Shown one piece after another: positions 51,983-61,530 of a stretch of 64,000 nt of DNA. The position numbers and the translations under genes are program-made. The stretch lies in assembly GCA_043101845.1 (NCBI GenBank), contig JBICHN010000002.1:186001-250000 (forward strand). Direction: 5' to 3'. This DNA comes from JBICHN01 sp043101845. Lineage in GTDB: Bacteria > Planctomycetota > Phycisphaerae > Phycisphaerales > UBA5793. Position 1 is the first letter of the stretch. Each line of letters begins with the position of its first letter. Under the pieces are notes generated by a model. It was not told where the DNA came from. It saw only the letters and a list, made by a program, of their open reading frames with translations, and searched no databases.

Positions 51983-52722
51983 CACAGGCGTCAGACCTGG
52001 GTCGACGGCGGATCTCCGCGGAGATCATGGATCGTCCGGACCTCGACTTCGCTCGACATGATCAGGCGCTGCGCGGCCTCGCCCGACTCAATGCGATCGC
52101 GAGAAGCGCGCGACTGATCTGGATCCCGCTCGAAGCGTCAATTCGTCGTCATACCGCGCGCGAAGATTCTCGGCCATTCCGGGTACTCGATCTCGCCACG
52201 GCGAGTGGGGACATACCGATCGCTCTCGCGCGAATGGCGGCGCGGCGAGGCTATCGCGTCGATATCGAGGCCTGTGACATCAGCCGTCGCGCGATCCATC
52301 AGGCGCGACGATCGGTCGTGAATGCAGGTGTCACCGGCGTCCGTTTCTTCGTACGCGACGCGATGGAGGTCGATGATTCCGCCGGCGTCTACGACGCGGT
52401 CATCTGCTCGCTCTTTCTTCATCATCTTGACCGGGCGAGCGCCATTGACCTGCTGCGCCGAATGGATCATCTCGCCGGCCAGGTCGCAGTAGTCTGTGAT
52501 CTTCGTCGAGGCGCCGGAGGGTTCGCCGTCACCGCGCTGGCGACGCGTCTGCTCAGTCGTTCGCCCATCGTGCACCATGACGGGCTGCGCAGCGTCGAGG
52601 CTGCGTTTACTGTGGATGAGGCGAACGGGCTCGCGCTGGCGGCGTCGCTGCAAGCGTACACGCTTGAGGCCTGCTGGCCGTTCCGATGGCGACTCGTGTG
52701 GACGCCGGGAGGGAACCAATGA
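51979..52722 (+). CDS. SAM-dependent methyltransferase of the type III PKS unit
   Basis: This 247-residue protein has a class I SAM-binding motif VLDLATASGDIPIALARMAA at about residues 69-88, then VDIEACDIS and AVICSLFLHHLDRASAIDLL. The overall pattern is that of the methyltransferases found beside bacterial type III polyketide synthases. It probably methylates the polyketide-derived phenol or quinone product. ATGA overlaps link it to queG and to the FAD enzyme. Confidence 0.88.
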   Translation: MTQASDLGRRRISAEIMDRPDLDFARHDQALRGLARLNAIARSARLIWIPLEASIRRHTAREDSRPFRVLDLATASGDIPIALARMAARRGYRVDIEACDISRRAIHQARRSVVNAGVTGVRFFVRDAMEVDDSAGVYDAVICSLFLHHLDRASAIDLLRRMDHLAGQVAVVCDLRRGAGGFAVTALATRLLSRSPIVHHDGLRSVEAAFTVDEANGLALAASLQAYTLEACWPFRWRLVWTPGGNQ

Positions 52723-53906
52723 GAATGTCCCAATCGATTGAGCCGACGCTGAGCTTCGCCGACGCGGCGCGGGGGCGCTGGGACGCGGTCATTGTGGGCG
52801 CCGGCCCCGCCGGCGCGGCTGCGGCGATCGCGCTGGCTCGCGCTGGCGTCCGAACACTCCTGCTCGATCGCGCGTCGTTTCCTCGATGGAAAGTATGTGG
52901 ATGCTGCCTGAGCGGCGCCGCGCTCGCGGGGCTGCGCGAACTCGATGTTCTCGAAACGGTGCGACGAACGGATTTGCGTCACTATCGGCTCCATGCGTCA
53001 AACGCGTCGGTCGAGCTCTCCTTACCCCGCACGGCTGCAGTCTCACGCGAACAGCTTGATGCGACCCTCGTCCGGGCGGCGATCGACTCCGGCGCGGCGT
53101 TCCTCGACCAGGCGCATGCGCGGTTCGGAGAAGCCTCCGGCAAACCGGGCCGCGTGGTCGTGCGTTCGACGAAGTCGGCGAATGAGTCGGTTGAGTTCTC
53201 AGCTCGTGTCGTACTCGCCGCCGACGGCCTCGGCGCCCGGCGGAGGCAGGGCGATCAGACCAAGTTGCATTCGGTTTCAAGGCGTGCGCGGCTCGGGTTC
53301 GGCGCCGTGTTTGAGGCGAACGATTCGCGATTCGAGCCCGGCGTCGTCTTCATGGTGGCGGGCGCCCACGGATATGTCGGTCTCGTCCGACTCGAGGACG
53401 GGCGAGTCAATGTCGCGGCGTCATTCGACGCGACGGCGTTGCGCGATGGGTCGGTGGCCGATCTCGTCCGCGACACGCTTCTTTCGTCCGGACTGACGCT
53501 TCCCGAGCGGAGCCCGACGCAGGGCTGGCGCGGCGTGGCGCCGTTGCGGCGTCGACCGTCGCGCGTGACCGGGGACCGAATGTTCGTCGTGGGCGACGCC
53601 GCCGGATACTTCGAACCGTTCACCGGCGAAGGGATGGGGTGGGCGATCGGATCGGCGCTGCGAGTGGCGCCGATCGCGCTCGACGCGGCCCGGAACGGGT
53701 GGTCGCGTCGTCATGCTGACGCGTGGGAGCGCCTTCACCGTCGAACGATCAGACGGCGGCAACGAATTTGTCGCGCCCTCGCGCCCGCCATCGATCAACC
53801 GCGCCTCGTTCAATCCTTTGCCGCAGTCGGCGGCGCCACAGCGTCGCTCGCCCAGTTCTTCGTTCGTCGCGTCAATGCGCCGCTGCCGGCCGGGGGTCGT
53901 CTATGA
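52719..53906 (+). CDS. FAD-dependent oxidoreductase of the geranylgeranyl-reductase/hydroxylase type
   Basis: This 395-residue protein has an N-terminal FAD motif AVIVGAGPAGAAAAIALARA at about residues 24-43, a PRWKVCGCCLSG segment typical of the geranylgeranyl-reductase-like subgroup, and the second FAD motif DRMFVVGDAAGYFEPFTGEG near residue 290. Such flavoproteins are found next to type III PKS genes and are thought to oxidise or hydroxylate the polyketide product. ATGA overlaps join it to both neighbours. ATG 52725 is an alternative start. Confidence 0.9.
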   Translation: MRMSQSIEPTLSFADAARGRWDAVIVGAGPAGAAAAIALARAGVRTLLLDRASFPRWKVCGCCLSGAALAGLRELDVLETVRRTDLRHYRLHASNASVELSLPRTAAVSREQLDATLVRAAIDSGAAFLDQAHARFGEASGKPGRVVVRSTKSANESVEFSARVVLAADGLGARRRQGDQTKLHSVSRRARLGFGAVFEANDSRFEPGVVFMVAGAHGYVGLVRLEDGRVNVAASFDATALRDGSVADLVRDTLLSSGLTLPERSPTQGWRGVAPLRRRPSRVTGDRMFVVGDAAGYFEPFTGEGMGWAIGSALRVAPIALDAARNGWSRRHADAWERLHRRTIRRRQRICRALAPAIDQPRLVQSFAAVGGATASLAQFFVRRVNAPLPAGGRL

Positions 53907-55006
53907 GTGTCTCGATCACGGGTATCGGGCTGGCGACGCCGGCGCATTTTCTCGAGCAACGGGAAGCCGCACGAATCGCCGAGCCGCGTTGTGTGGAGAC
54001 GGTCCAATCGAAGGCGCGTCTCCGTGCGTTCTTCCTCCGCTCGGGCGTCGAATCCCGCAGGCTCGTCGTGGTTGAAGGTCGCAACGGTCACGGCCCGGAA
54101 ACGCCGTTCTTCCGCGATCGCGCCGACGCGTCGGATCGAGGGCCGACCACGGGCGAGCGCATGCGGCGATACGAGCAGGACGCCGCGACGCTCGCCACCG
54201 CGGCGGCCGAGGGGGCGTTGGCGGACTCCGGATGGCGCGCGACCTCGATCACCCATCTTGTGACGGTCTCGTGCAGCGGATTCTCGGCGCCGGGCGTCGA
54301 CCTCACGCTCATGCGCCGTTTCGGTCTGCGCCCGACCGTAGAGCGGACGCATGTCGGTTTCATGGGTTGTCACGGCGCGCTCAACGGGCTCCGCGTGGCG
54401 AAGGCGATCGTCGAGGCCGACCCGGAAGCGCGACCACTCCTCGTGAGTGTCGAACTCTGCAGTCTGCACTTTCAGTATGACAGTGATCCCGGAAAGCTCG
54501 TCGCGAACGCCCTCTTCTCGGACGGCGCCGCCGCGGTCACCTGCGCGGCGACTTCCGAGGCCGGCCGGTGGAGCGTCGTTTCCACCGGCTCATGCATAGT
54601 TCCCGACTCGGCCGACGCGATGCGCTGGCGAATCGGTGATCACGGATTTGAGATGACCCTGGCGCCCAGCGTCCCTGAACTCATCGAGCGTCGACTTCGT
54701 CCCTGGCTTTCCGAATGGCTTGGAGCGTCCGGCCTGCGAATCGATGACATCGAATCGTGGGCGGCGCATCCGGGCGGTCCGAAAGTGCTCTCCGCGGTCG
54801 AACAGGCGCTTTCGCTCTCGAGTGGTTCAACCGCGGATTCGCGCGCCGTCCTCGCGGAACTCGGCAACATGTCGTCCGCGACGGTGCTTTTCATCTTCGA
54901 CCGCATTCGACGCCGCGTGCAGGAGTCTTCGACGACCGGACCGCTCGTCATGCTCGCGTTCGGTCCCGGTCTCGCATGCGAGGCAGCGCTGCTCAAACGA
55001 GATTGA
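53903..55006 (+). CDS. Type III polyketide synthase (chalcone/stilbene synthase family)
   Basis: It is 367 residues from the ATG at 53903, overlapping the FAD gene's stop. The catalytic triad is C156 (VGFMGCHGAL), H289 (WAAHPGGPKVL) and N322 (ELGNMSSATV). Length and motifs fit a bacterial type III PKS that condenses malonyl-CoA units on an acyl starter to give alkylresorcinols or pyrones. Together with the methyltransferase and flavoprotein it resembles the srsABC-type phenolic-lipid clusters. The product itself is inferred. Confidence 0.94.
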   Translation: MSVSITGIGLATPAHFLEQREAARIAEPRCVETVQSKARLRAFFLRSGVESRRLVVVEGRNGHGPETPFFRDRADASDRGPTTGERMRRYEQDAATLATAAAEGALADSGWRATSITHLVTVSCSGFSAPGVDLTLMRRFGLRPTVERTHVGFMGCHGALNGLRVAKAIVEADPEARPLLVSVELCSLHFQYDSDPGKLVANALFSDGAAAVTCAATSEAGRWSVVSTGSCIVPDSADAMRWRIGDHGFEMTLAPSVPELIERRLRPWLSEWLGASGLRIDDIESWAAHPGGPKVLSAVEQALSLSSGSTADSRAVLAELGNMSSATVLFIFDRIRRRVQESSTTGPLVMLAFGPGLACEAALLKRD

Positions 55007-55033
55007 GCCGGGAAAGTTCACTCCGAACGAGCA

Positions 55034-55735
55034 TCATCGCGAGGCGCGCAGTCGGGGTCGCGACATCTCCGGATGGCCGGAAATGGCGAAGCGCAGCGGC
55101 CACCGAGCGGCCTCTCCCGCGTAGTCGACCCCGATGCGCGGTCCAGTGACGACGAAATCATCCGGCACGGGTTCACCGCGCGTGACATAGAGGGCGCCGG
55201 CTTCGAGGAGCGAGTGGCCGTCGAGCGCGCGATCGATGCCGAGCGCCTGGCAGAGTTTGCCCGGTCCGCCGGCGATGTCGCCGGGGCGGGGACTCCGCTT
55301 CAGCCCTCGCCGTGTCACCATCTCTTCGATTCCCGCGATCGGCTCGCCTCCGCGAAGCAACGCCGCGTCGCCGAGGCCACCGCGTCCGCTCACGACATTC
55401 ATGCAGAAGTGCATGCCGTAGATGAAGTAGACATACGCGTGCCCTCCGGCGAGGTAGAGCGATTCATTCCGTTCGGTGCGCCGCCCGTCGAAGGCGTGAC
55501 TCGCGCGGTCGGGCGCGCCGAGGTACGCTTCGGTTTCAACGATTCGCATGATGAGCGTCGCGCCATCGCTTGACGAGGATGCTCCGGCTTCGCGCACAAG
55601 ATATCGACCGAGCAGATGGCGCGCCACCGTCGTCGAATCGCGTCGGAAGAACGAGGGCGCGAGCGGCGTCAACGCCGACGGAGTCGGAGAACGATCGCGA
55701 TAGCGCGAAATGATCGGGGGGGCGTGCGCGGTCAT
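55034..55735 (-). CDS. 3-methyladenine DNA glycosylase (AAG/Mpg family)
   Basis: This 233-residue protein has the AAG motifs: RIVETEAYLGAPDRASHAFD with the catalytic Glu, YVYFIYGMHFCMNVV, AGGPGKLCQALGID and GPRIGVDYAGEAARWPLRF. It removes alkylated purines such as 3-methyladenine and hypoxanthine from DNA. It is convergent with the polyketide synthase gene, 27 bp away. Length is normal. Confidence 0.95.
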   Translation of the reverse strand: MTAHAPPIISRYRDRSPTPSALTPLAPSFFRRDSTTVARHLLGRYLVREAGASSSSDGATLIMRIVETEAYLGAPDRASHAFDGRRTERNESLYLAGGHAYVYFIYGMHFCMNVVSGRGGLGDAALLRGGEPIAGIEEMVTRRGLKRSPRPGDIAGGPGKLCQALGIDRALDGHSLLEAGALYVTRGEPVPDDFVVTGPRIGVDYAGEAARWPLRFAISGHPEMSRPRLRASR

Positions 55736-55778
55736 GGTCCGTACAGCATGACCATAGCCTGCGGAACGAGGCGTTCAC

Positions 55779-56354
55779 TCAGACGGCCGCGGGCGCGGGG
55801 ACACCGCATTCGGAGCAGACTCCGCCGGTGGCGCTGCGCAGGTCGTAGCCGCATTCGAAACACACGCGACGCCGCCGTGTCGATTCCCGCATCCGCCGCT
55901 CGAGACGGCGGCTCATCACCATCGCGTACGCGATGCAGACGACGAACACCGGAATCGGCGTGAGCATCAGCGGATGGTACTGGTAGGGGAAGTACACCCG
56001 TCCCGCTTCGCCCCAGCGCATGATGAGCGGCCAGAGATCGAGTCGAAAGAAGCAGATAAAGAGCACGATCGTCGGCGTCCACACCGCGAGGCGCAGCGTA
56101 TTGAGATGGAATCTCGGCGGCGTGCGCCATCGAGGTGATTCGTCGCCCGCCGACAACCAGGGCGCAATGCCAAGCGTCCAGACGACGAGCGCGAGCGTCA
56201 GTACGCCGACCGCGATGCCGCCGATTGCCGCCTCGCGCGCCGTCCACGACCACCAGTGGCGCTCGACGAACCACGCGAGCGGCGCCACGACCACGGCGAG
56301 GACCGCTGAGACGACCCACCACCAGCGCCATCGATCCAGCCACGCAGCGATCAC
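55779..56354 (-). CDS. Four-helix membrane protein with C-terminal zinc ribbon (paralogue 1)
   Basis: This 191-residue protein has four hydrophobic stretches (about residues 12-30, 43-62, 89-108 and 128-147) and then a basic region (RRLERRMRESTRRRR). A zinc ribbon, CFECGYDLRS and then CSECG, lies at about 168-184. It shares layout and the ribbon with the next two genes. The start overlaps the stop of the upstream paralogue by four bases. Function unknown; the family is common in planctomycetes. Confidence 0.8.
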   Translation of the reverse strand: MIAAWLDRWRWWWVVSAVLAVVVAPLAWFVERHWWSWTAREAAIGGIAVGVLTLALVVWTLGIAPWLSAGDESPRWRTPPRFHLNTLRLAVWTPTIVLFICFFRLDLWPLIMRWGEAGRVYFPYQYHPLMLTPIPVFVVCIAYAMVMSRRLERRMRESTRRRRVCFECGYDLRSATGGVCSECGVPAPAAV

Positions 56355-56968
56355 GCGTCGACTCCGGTCATCTGACCATCGGCGTCATACATCGCAGCGA
56401 TCTCGCCGCCGCATTCGGGACACCGAGCGGCGCGAAGTCCGGCGAGCGAATAGCCGCATTCGTAACAGACTGCCGCCCGCCACGCCGATCGGCGCAGGCG
56501 ACGCTCGAGTCCGCGGCTCATGAGGAATCCATAGAGCGCGGTTCCCGCGAGCAAAGTCGGAAAGAGAACCATCCAGCCGTCCAGTCCGACGAACCACACG
56601 CCGCGATCGATGTAGTAGAGGAGCGGAAAGACGAGAAGGCTCAGGATCATCGCGACGATCGTGAGGCCGAGCGGCGTCCAGACGATGAAGCGAAGGGTGC
56701 TCATGCGCCCGTGCGGCGCCCCGACGGTACACCGCGCCGGATCGATCGCGTCGAGCATCGGCGCCACGCCGAAGAGCCAGACGCTCGTGAGCCCCCACAG
56801 GAAGACGCCGGGCCACCAGATGAGGTCGCGCCACGGCGCCGGCCAGCGCATCCAGTGTTCGACCATCGGCTTGAGACCAATGACGCACGCGAGCACGAGC
56901 GCGCCGGTGAAAATCCACCACCACGGCCGGCGTTCGGGTTTGAGCATGCTGATCGCTGGCATCTCCAT
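56351..56968 (-). CDS. Four-helix membrane protein with C-terminal zinc ribbon (paralogue 2)
   Basis: This 205-residue protein has the same layout as paralogue 1: hydrophobic segments, a conserved STLRFIVWTPLGLTIVAMIL region matching NTLRLAVWTPTIVLFICFF there, then MSRGLERRLRRSAWR and the ribbon CYECGYSLAG...CPECGG. The conserved order (helices, basic stretch, ribbon) supports duplication. It overlaps paralogue 1. It ends with a short acidic tail after the ribbon. Function unknown. Confidence 0.8.
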   Translation of the reverse strand: MEMPAISMLKPERRPWWWIFTGALVLACVIGLKPMVEHWMRWPAPWRDLIWWPGVFLWGLTSVWLFGVAPMLDAIDPARCTVGAPHGRMSTLRFIVWTPLGLTIVAMILSLLVFPLLYYIDRGVWFVGLDGWMVLFPTLLAGTALYGFLMSRGLERRLRRSAWRAAVCYECGYSLAGLRAARCPECGGEIAAMYDADGQMTGVDA

Positions 56969-57007
56969 GAAACTCTACGAGATGTCGAAGCGTTCTGTTC
57001 CGCCAGA

Positions 57008-57442
57008 TCAAGTTCTCGTCGCTTCGCCGCATTCCGGGCAGCGATCGTCGCGGAGGCCGCGGAGGGGATAGCCGCATTCGTCGCAGCGTCCTTCGAGTCG
57101 TCCCACCTCGACATGACGCTTGTAGCCGTAGCGACAGAGGATGCCGACGAAGATCGTCCCGAAAAGCGTCGTCGCGAGGGGGAGCGGGTAGATCGTCCAG
57201 TCCCGCGTCGCGGCGCCGCTGACCGCCTGGCCCCGCAGATCGACGCCCGTCCGTTCGTAGGACGCATAGCGGAGAAGCCCGAAGTGCTGCGTGAGCGACC
57301 CCGTCGTTCCGCCGCCCGGCGTCGTCGGGGGTCCGCTCGCCTGGAAGTGCGTGGTCATCGATCCCCAGACGACCATGAAGAAGACGGCGAACCCGATCGC
57401 GTACACGACGGTGTAGAACCGCTTGCGCTCCGGCCTCGTCAT
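57008..57442 (-). CDS. Two-helix membrane protein with C-terminal zinc ribbon (paralogue 3)
   Basis: It is 144 residues from the ATG at 57442, which follows GAGGAG; ATG 57454 is an alternative. Helices lie at about residues 10-28 (VVYAIGFAVFFMVVWGSM) and 83-103. The zinc ribbon is CDECGYPLRGLRDDRCPECG at about 119-138. It is shorter and more diverged than the two following paralogues. It is divergent from alaS with a 161-bp gap. Function unknown. Confidence 0.8.
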   Translation of the reverse strand: MTRPERKRFYTVVYAIGFAVFFMVVWGSMTTHFQASGPPTTPGGGTTGSLTQHFGLLRYASYERTGVDLRGQAVSGAATRDWTIYPLPLATTLFGTIFVGILCRYGYKRHVEVGRLEGRCDECGYPLRGLRDDRCPECGEATRT

Positions 57443-57603
57443 GTCGCTCCTCATGGCGGAATCCCCGGAATCCGGGCGTATTCTTCGCGGCTCGGTCCGG
57501 TCGGACCCGTGCGCGGCCGGGGCTACACTACGATCTGCGATCGGAACGAGGCGGCGCCCGGGGGCGTCGTCGGATCGCCTCGAGACCATGGAGCGCCGCA
57601 GAC

Positions 57604-60429
57604 ATGCCGCCGACCGCCGCTGAAATCCGCCGGCAGTTCATCGAATACTTCGCCGAGAAGCACGGCCACACCTTCGCCCCGTCGTCGCCCGTCGTGCCGC
57701 ATGACGACCCGACGCTGCTCTTCACGAACGCGGGGATGAATCAATTCAAAGATGTCTTTCTCGGCGCCGGGTCACGCGACTACACCCGGGCGGTGAACAG
57801 CCAGAAGTGCATTCGCGCGGGCGGCAAGCACAATGACCTCGACGATGTCGGCAAGGATTCGTACCACCACACTTTCTTCGAAATGCTCGGCAACTGGTCG
57901 TTCGGCGACTACTTCAAGGCCGAGGCGATCGAATACGCCTGGGATCTGCTCACGAATGTGTGGGGACTCGAGAAGGACCGGCTCTATGCGACCGTCTTCG
58001 GAGGCGACGAGGAAGACGGGCTTCCCGCGGACGAAGAAGCCGAGCGACTCTGGGCGGAGGTGACCGACATCGACCCGAACCACATCATGCGGTTCGGGAA
58101 GAAGGACAACTTCTGGGAGATGGGTGACACCGGCCCCTGCGGTCCGTGCACCGAGATCCACTACGACTTCACGCCTGACAAGTCGGGCGGCGCGCTCGTC
58201 AACGCGGACGATGAGCGCGTGGTCGAGATCTGGAATCTCGTCTTCATTCAGTTCAACCGCGCCGATAACGGCAAGCTGTCCGCGCTGCCGGCGAAGCATG
58301 TCGATACCGGCATGGGCTTCGAACGCGTCGCCCGCGTACTGCAGGGCAAGTCGAGCAATTACGACATCGACCTCTGGGCGCCGATCTTCATGGCGATCGA
58401 ACAACGCTCGGGCGCGCGCGGGTACGGCGGCAAACTCGACGATCCGATTGACATCGCGTATCGCGTCATCGCCGATCACATCCGTTGCCTGACTTTCGCG
58501 ATCACGGACGGCGCCGTGCCGGGCGCCGAGGGTCGCGGGTATGTCCTCCGCCGCATTCTGCGCCGGGCGGCGCGGTACGGCCGCCAGACACTCGGCGTGA
58601 AGGGGCCATTTCTTCATCACCTCGTCGACCCCGTCATCGAGGCGATGGGGGAGGCCTTCCCCGAGATTGCGCGAAATCCCGATCGCATCCGGGCGATCGT
58701 GCTCGACGAGGAAGAGACCTTCGGTCGGACGCTCGACCGGGGAATTGAACTCTTCAACGACGCGGCCGACCGGGCGCGGCGGTCGGAGTCGACGACGATC
58801 GCCGGCGAGGACGCGTTCAAACTCCACGATACCTACGGCTTCCCGATCGACCTCACCGAGCTCATGGCCGAGGAGCGCGGGATGCGGGTCGATCTCGACG
58901 AGTACGAGCGGCTCATGGAAGAGGCGCGCGATCGCGCCCGGGCCGCGGGCGCGAAGGGCAAGGCGGGCGCCGAGATCAAGCTCACCGGCGACGAGATCGC
59001 GCGGCTCAAACATCTCGGGATCGAGCCGACGCGCGACATCGACAAGTTTCACGGGCGCACGATGTCGGCCCGGATCAAGGCGATCTGGAACGGGACGGAC
59101 TTTGACGAGCACACGCACGCCCCCGGCACGCCGTCGCTCGAGGCGATCATCACAAACCACACGAACTTCTACGCCGAGATGGGTGGGCAGGTCGGTGATA
59201 CGGGCCGCATCTTCGACGACCGTCACGGAGAGTTCGAGATCCTCGACACACAGGCATACGGCGGATATGTGCTGCACATCGGCCGCTGCACGCGCGGCAA
59301 GCTCAATGTGAACGACACCGTGCAACTCGAGGTGAGCGGGAAGCGGCGCGGCCCGATCATGCAGAACCACACCGGGACGCACCTCTTGAACCTGGCGCTT
59401 CGTGAAACGCTCGGGCCGGAAGTGGACCAGAAAGGTTCACTCGTGGCGCCCGACCGTTTCCGATTCGACTTCGGACACAACGCGGCAGTGACAAGCGACG
59501 AGATCGAGCGCGTGACGGAACTCGTGAAGCGGCGGATTGACGAGGATCTCACGGTCTATGCCGACGAGGCGCCGCTCGACACCGCGAAGAAGATCAAGGG
59601 TCTCCGCGCCGTCTTCGGCGAGCGGTACCCCGACCCGGTGCGCGTCGTGAGCATTGGCCACCCGGTCGAGAAACTCCTCGCCGATCCCGGAAGTGATGAC
59701 TGGAGCGGGTATTCAATCGAGTTCTGCGGCGGCACGCATTGCCCATCGACTGGAGAGATCCTCGAGTTCGCAATCACGAGCGAAGAGGCGGTGGCGCGCG
59801 GCGTGCGACGGGTCGAGGCGCTGACCGGCGCCGCGGCCGTCGAGGCCTACGCGATCGCGACCGATCTCGACGCGCGGACGACCGAGGTCGAAGGCATGCC
59901 CGACGATCGGCTGCCGATCGAACTCGCCGAACTCGTGGAGCAGTTGTCCGATTCAACCATTCCGCTGCAGCGCAAGAGCCGCCTGCGAGAGCGCATCGAC
60001 GCCTTGCACGCGCGGGCGAAGGCCCTTCGGAAGCAGGAAGCGAAGGCCGGCGCCGCGGCGGCGGTCGATCAGGCGCGGGCGATCGCCGATCGGGCGAACG
60101 GCGCCGTGATCGTCGAGACGATCGACGGCGCGGACGCCGACGCCTTGCGGGCGGCGATGGATGTCATCAAGTCGAAGCGTCCCGACGCGGCCCTCATGCT
60201 CGTGTCAGCGGACGAGGCGGAGGGCAAGGTCGCGATCATCGCCCGCGTGCCCGACCCGCTTATCAAGCGCGGGCTCAAGGCCGGGGACTGGGTCCGCGAG
60301 GTCGCGAAGGTCTGCGGCGGAGGCGGAGGCGGCCGGCCCGACATGGCCCAGGCCGGCGGAAAGGATCCCTCGAAGGTCCAGGACGCCGTCGCGAGAGCCC
60401 GCGAAGTCGCGGAGGCGAAGGTCGGCTGA
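57604..60429 (+). CDS. alaS: Alanyl-tRNA synthetase
   Basis: This 941-residue class II synthetase has motif 1 at the N-terminus (DPTLLFTNAGMNQFKDVFLG), motif 2 region TFFEMLGNWSFGDYFK, and the editing-domain metal sites NHTGTHLLN and CGGTH. The C-terminal C-Ala/DHHA1 domain ends with GGGGRPDMAQAGGKDP. It charges tRNA-Ala and hydrolyses misacylated Ser and Gly. It is slightly longer than the usual 875 residues owing to small insertions. GGAG precedes the ATG. Confidence 0.98.
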   Translation: MPPTAAEIRRQFIEYFAEKHGHTFAPSSPVVPHDDPTLLFTNAGMNQFKDVFLGAGSRDYTRAVNSQKCIRAGGKHNDLDDVGKDSYHHTFFEMLGNWSFGDYFKAEAIEYAWDLLTNVWGLEKDRLYATVFGGDEEDGLPADEEAERLWAEVTDIDPNHIMRFGKKDNFWEMGDTGPCGPCTEIHYDFTPDKSGGALVNADDERVVEIWNLVFIQFNRADNGKLSALPAKHVDTGMGFERVARVLQGKSSNYDIDLWAPIFMAIEQRSGARGYGGKLDDPIDIAYRVIADHIRCLTFAITDGAVPGAEGRGYVLRRILRRAARYGRQTLGVKGPFLHHLVDPVIEAMGEAFPEIARNPDRIRAIVLDEEETFGRTLDRGIELFNDAADRARRSESTTIAGEDAFKLHDTYGFPIDLTELMAEERGMRVDLDEYERLMEEARDRARAAGAKGKAGAEIKLTGDEIARLKHLGIEPTRDIDKFHGRTMSARIKAIWNGTDFDEHTHAPGTPSLEAIITNHTNFYAEMGGQVGDTGRIFDDRHGEFEILDTQAYGGYVLHIGRCTRGKLNVNDTVQLEVSGKRRGPIMQNHTGTHLLNLALRETLGPEVDQKGSLVAPDRFRFDFGHNAAVTSDEIERVTELVKRRIDEDLTVYADEAPLDTAKKIKGLRAVFGERYPDPVRVVSIGHPVEKLLADPGSDDWSGYSIEFCGGTHCPSTGEILEFAITSEEAVARGVRRVEALTGAAAVEAYAIATDLDARTTEVEGMPDDRLPIELAELVEQLSDSTIPLQRKSRLRERIDALHARAKALRKQEAKAGAAAAVDQARAIADRANGAVIVETIDGADADALRAAMDVIKSKRPDAALMLVSADEAEGKVAIIARVPDPLIKRGLKAGDWVREVAKVCGGGGGGRPDMAQAGGKDPSKVQDAVARAREVAEAKVG

Positions 60430-60542
60430 TCGCTGGCTGGACGTTACAGAATGTGGTAGTCTGAAGGCTCTTCTTGCTGGCAACGGTGAGCGGACGATGT
60501 GTGTCGCGGCTCCCCGATCCCGCATCGAAGGAGAGTGAATCA

Positions 60543-61490
60543 GTGCTCCGCAGACTGTCCCGACTGTTTCGCCGTCGCGATCGGAAGAAGGATGAACTCG
60601 CCGATCGCATGATCTCGCTCGTCTCGCTTCGAGTTCGCGCTCGCCATCTCGATCATTCGAACATCACCGCCGCCGCCCGCAGAGTGTTCGGTGGTGTATA
60701 TCAGGAAACGGACATTCGCGTCTTTGGTGGCGAGGGGAATCAAACAGAATCGGGCCGAGACCTCCTCATGGTTCTTCTGCCGGATGTCTCGTTCATCATC
60801 CACGACTTTTCTGAGCCGTACTTCGACATGTCCGCTGGCGATGAGTTTCTGGATCAACTTGACCCACGCGCCGCCGTCCGGATTCGAGAGCACAACGCGT
60901 GGTTGAGTGTGGATGCCGTGATGGCGTCGCCCTCCCTCTCACCTGATGCCCTCTACCGATTCATCGCACGACTGCACAGTGAATTTGCAGATGACGAGTG
61001 TCTGCTCCTTTACCGTCCCGAAGATGGGCGGTGGTGGGACTTCTCTGTGCCCGCTTTGGAATGCCTCGCAGGAGAGAACCCCAACCAGTCGCTCCCCGAT
61101 GTGACCGACCCGCCGATCGGCATGCTGGCCGCGGACGATCCTCGCATCTTCGAGGCTTCCGCTGAGGCGCAGAGGCGGTTTGGCGAATTCCGCGCCGCGT
61201 TCGAGGATCGTCAAGACGGCGAAGACTACCTGGTCAAGTTCGCGCTCACTGACGGGGTCGAAACCGAGCACATCTGGATGAGCGTCGAATCAATCTCCCA
61301 CACGAGAGTCCACGGCCGCCTGGACAATCGGCCTTTGAAGCTCCGACAGCATCAGCTCGGCGATCCAGTCACGACCGGAATTGAGGAGATCGAGGACTGG
61401 TACATCGTCGGGAAGAACCGTCCCTCAGGAGGGTTCAGTATTGATCTCGTCCAGTCGGTGATCCCGGATCCAAGGGACGGGATGGTTTGA
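60543..61490 (+). CDS. DUF2314 domain protein
   Basis: It is 315 residues from the GTG at 60543 after AGGAGAG. The first 200 residues form an unrecognised alpha/beta region (VVSLRVRARHLDHSNITAAA-like start, then DLLMVLLPDVSFIIHDFSEP). The C-terminal 90 residues match DUF2314: YLVKFALTDGVETEHIWMSV, then IEDWYIVGKNRPSGGFSIDL. The family is of unknown function and occurs as single domains or fused to others. No signal peptide is present. Confidence 0.82.
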   Translation: MLRRLSRLFRRRDRKKDELADRMISLVSLRVRARHLDHSNITAAARRVFGGVYQETDIRVFGGEGNQTESGRDLLMVLLPDVSFIIHDFSEPYFDMSAGDEFLDQLDPRAAVRIREHNAWLSVDAVMASPSLSPDALYRFIARLHSEFADDECLLLYRPEDGRWWDFSVPALECLAGENPNQSLPDVTDPPIGMLAADDPRIFEASAEAQRRFGEFRAAFEDRQDGEDYLVKFALTDGVETEHIWMSVESISHTRVHGRLDNRPLKLRQHQLGDPVTTGIEEIEDWYIVGKNRPSGGFSIDLVQSVIPDPRDGMV

Positions 61491-61530
61491 GCTAAGGCGA
61501 CAAGAGGCTGTTGGTGGCGCCGATTGCGAA

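Noticed and set aside
57772..59382. A 536-codon minus-strand open frame
   Set aside because: It is antisense to alaS and has no family match that I can see.
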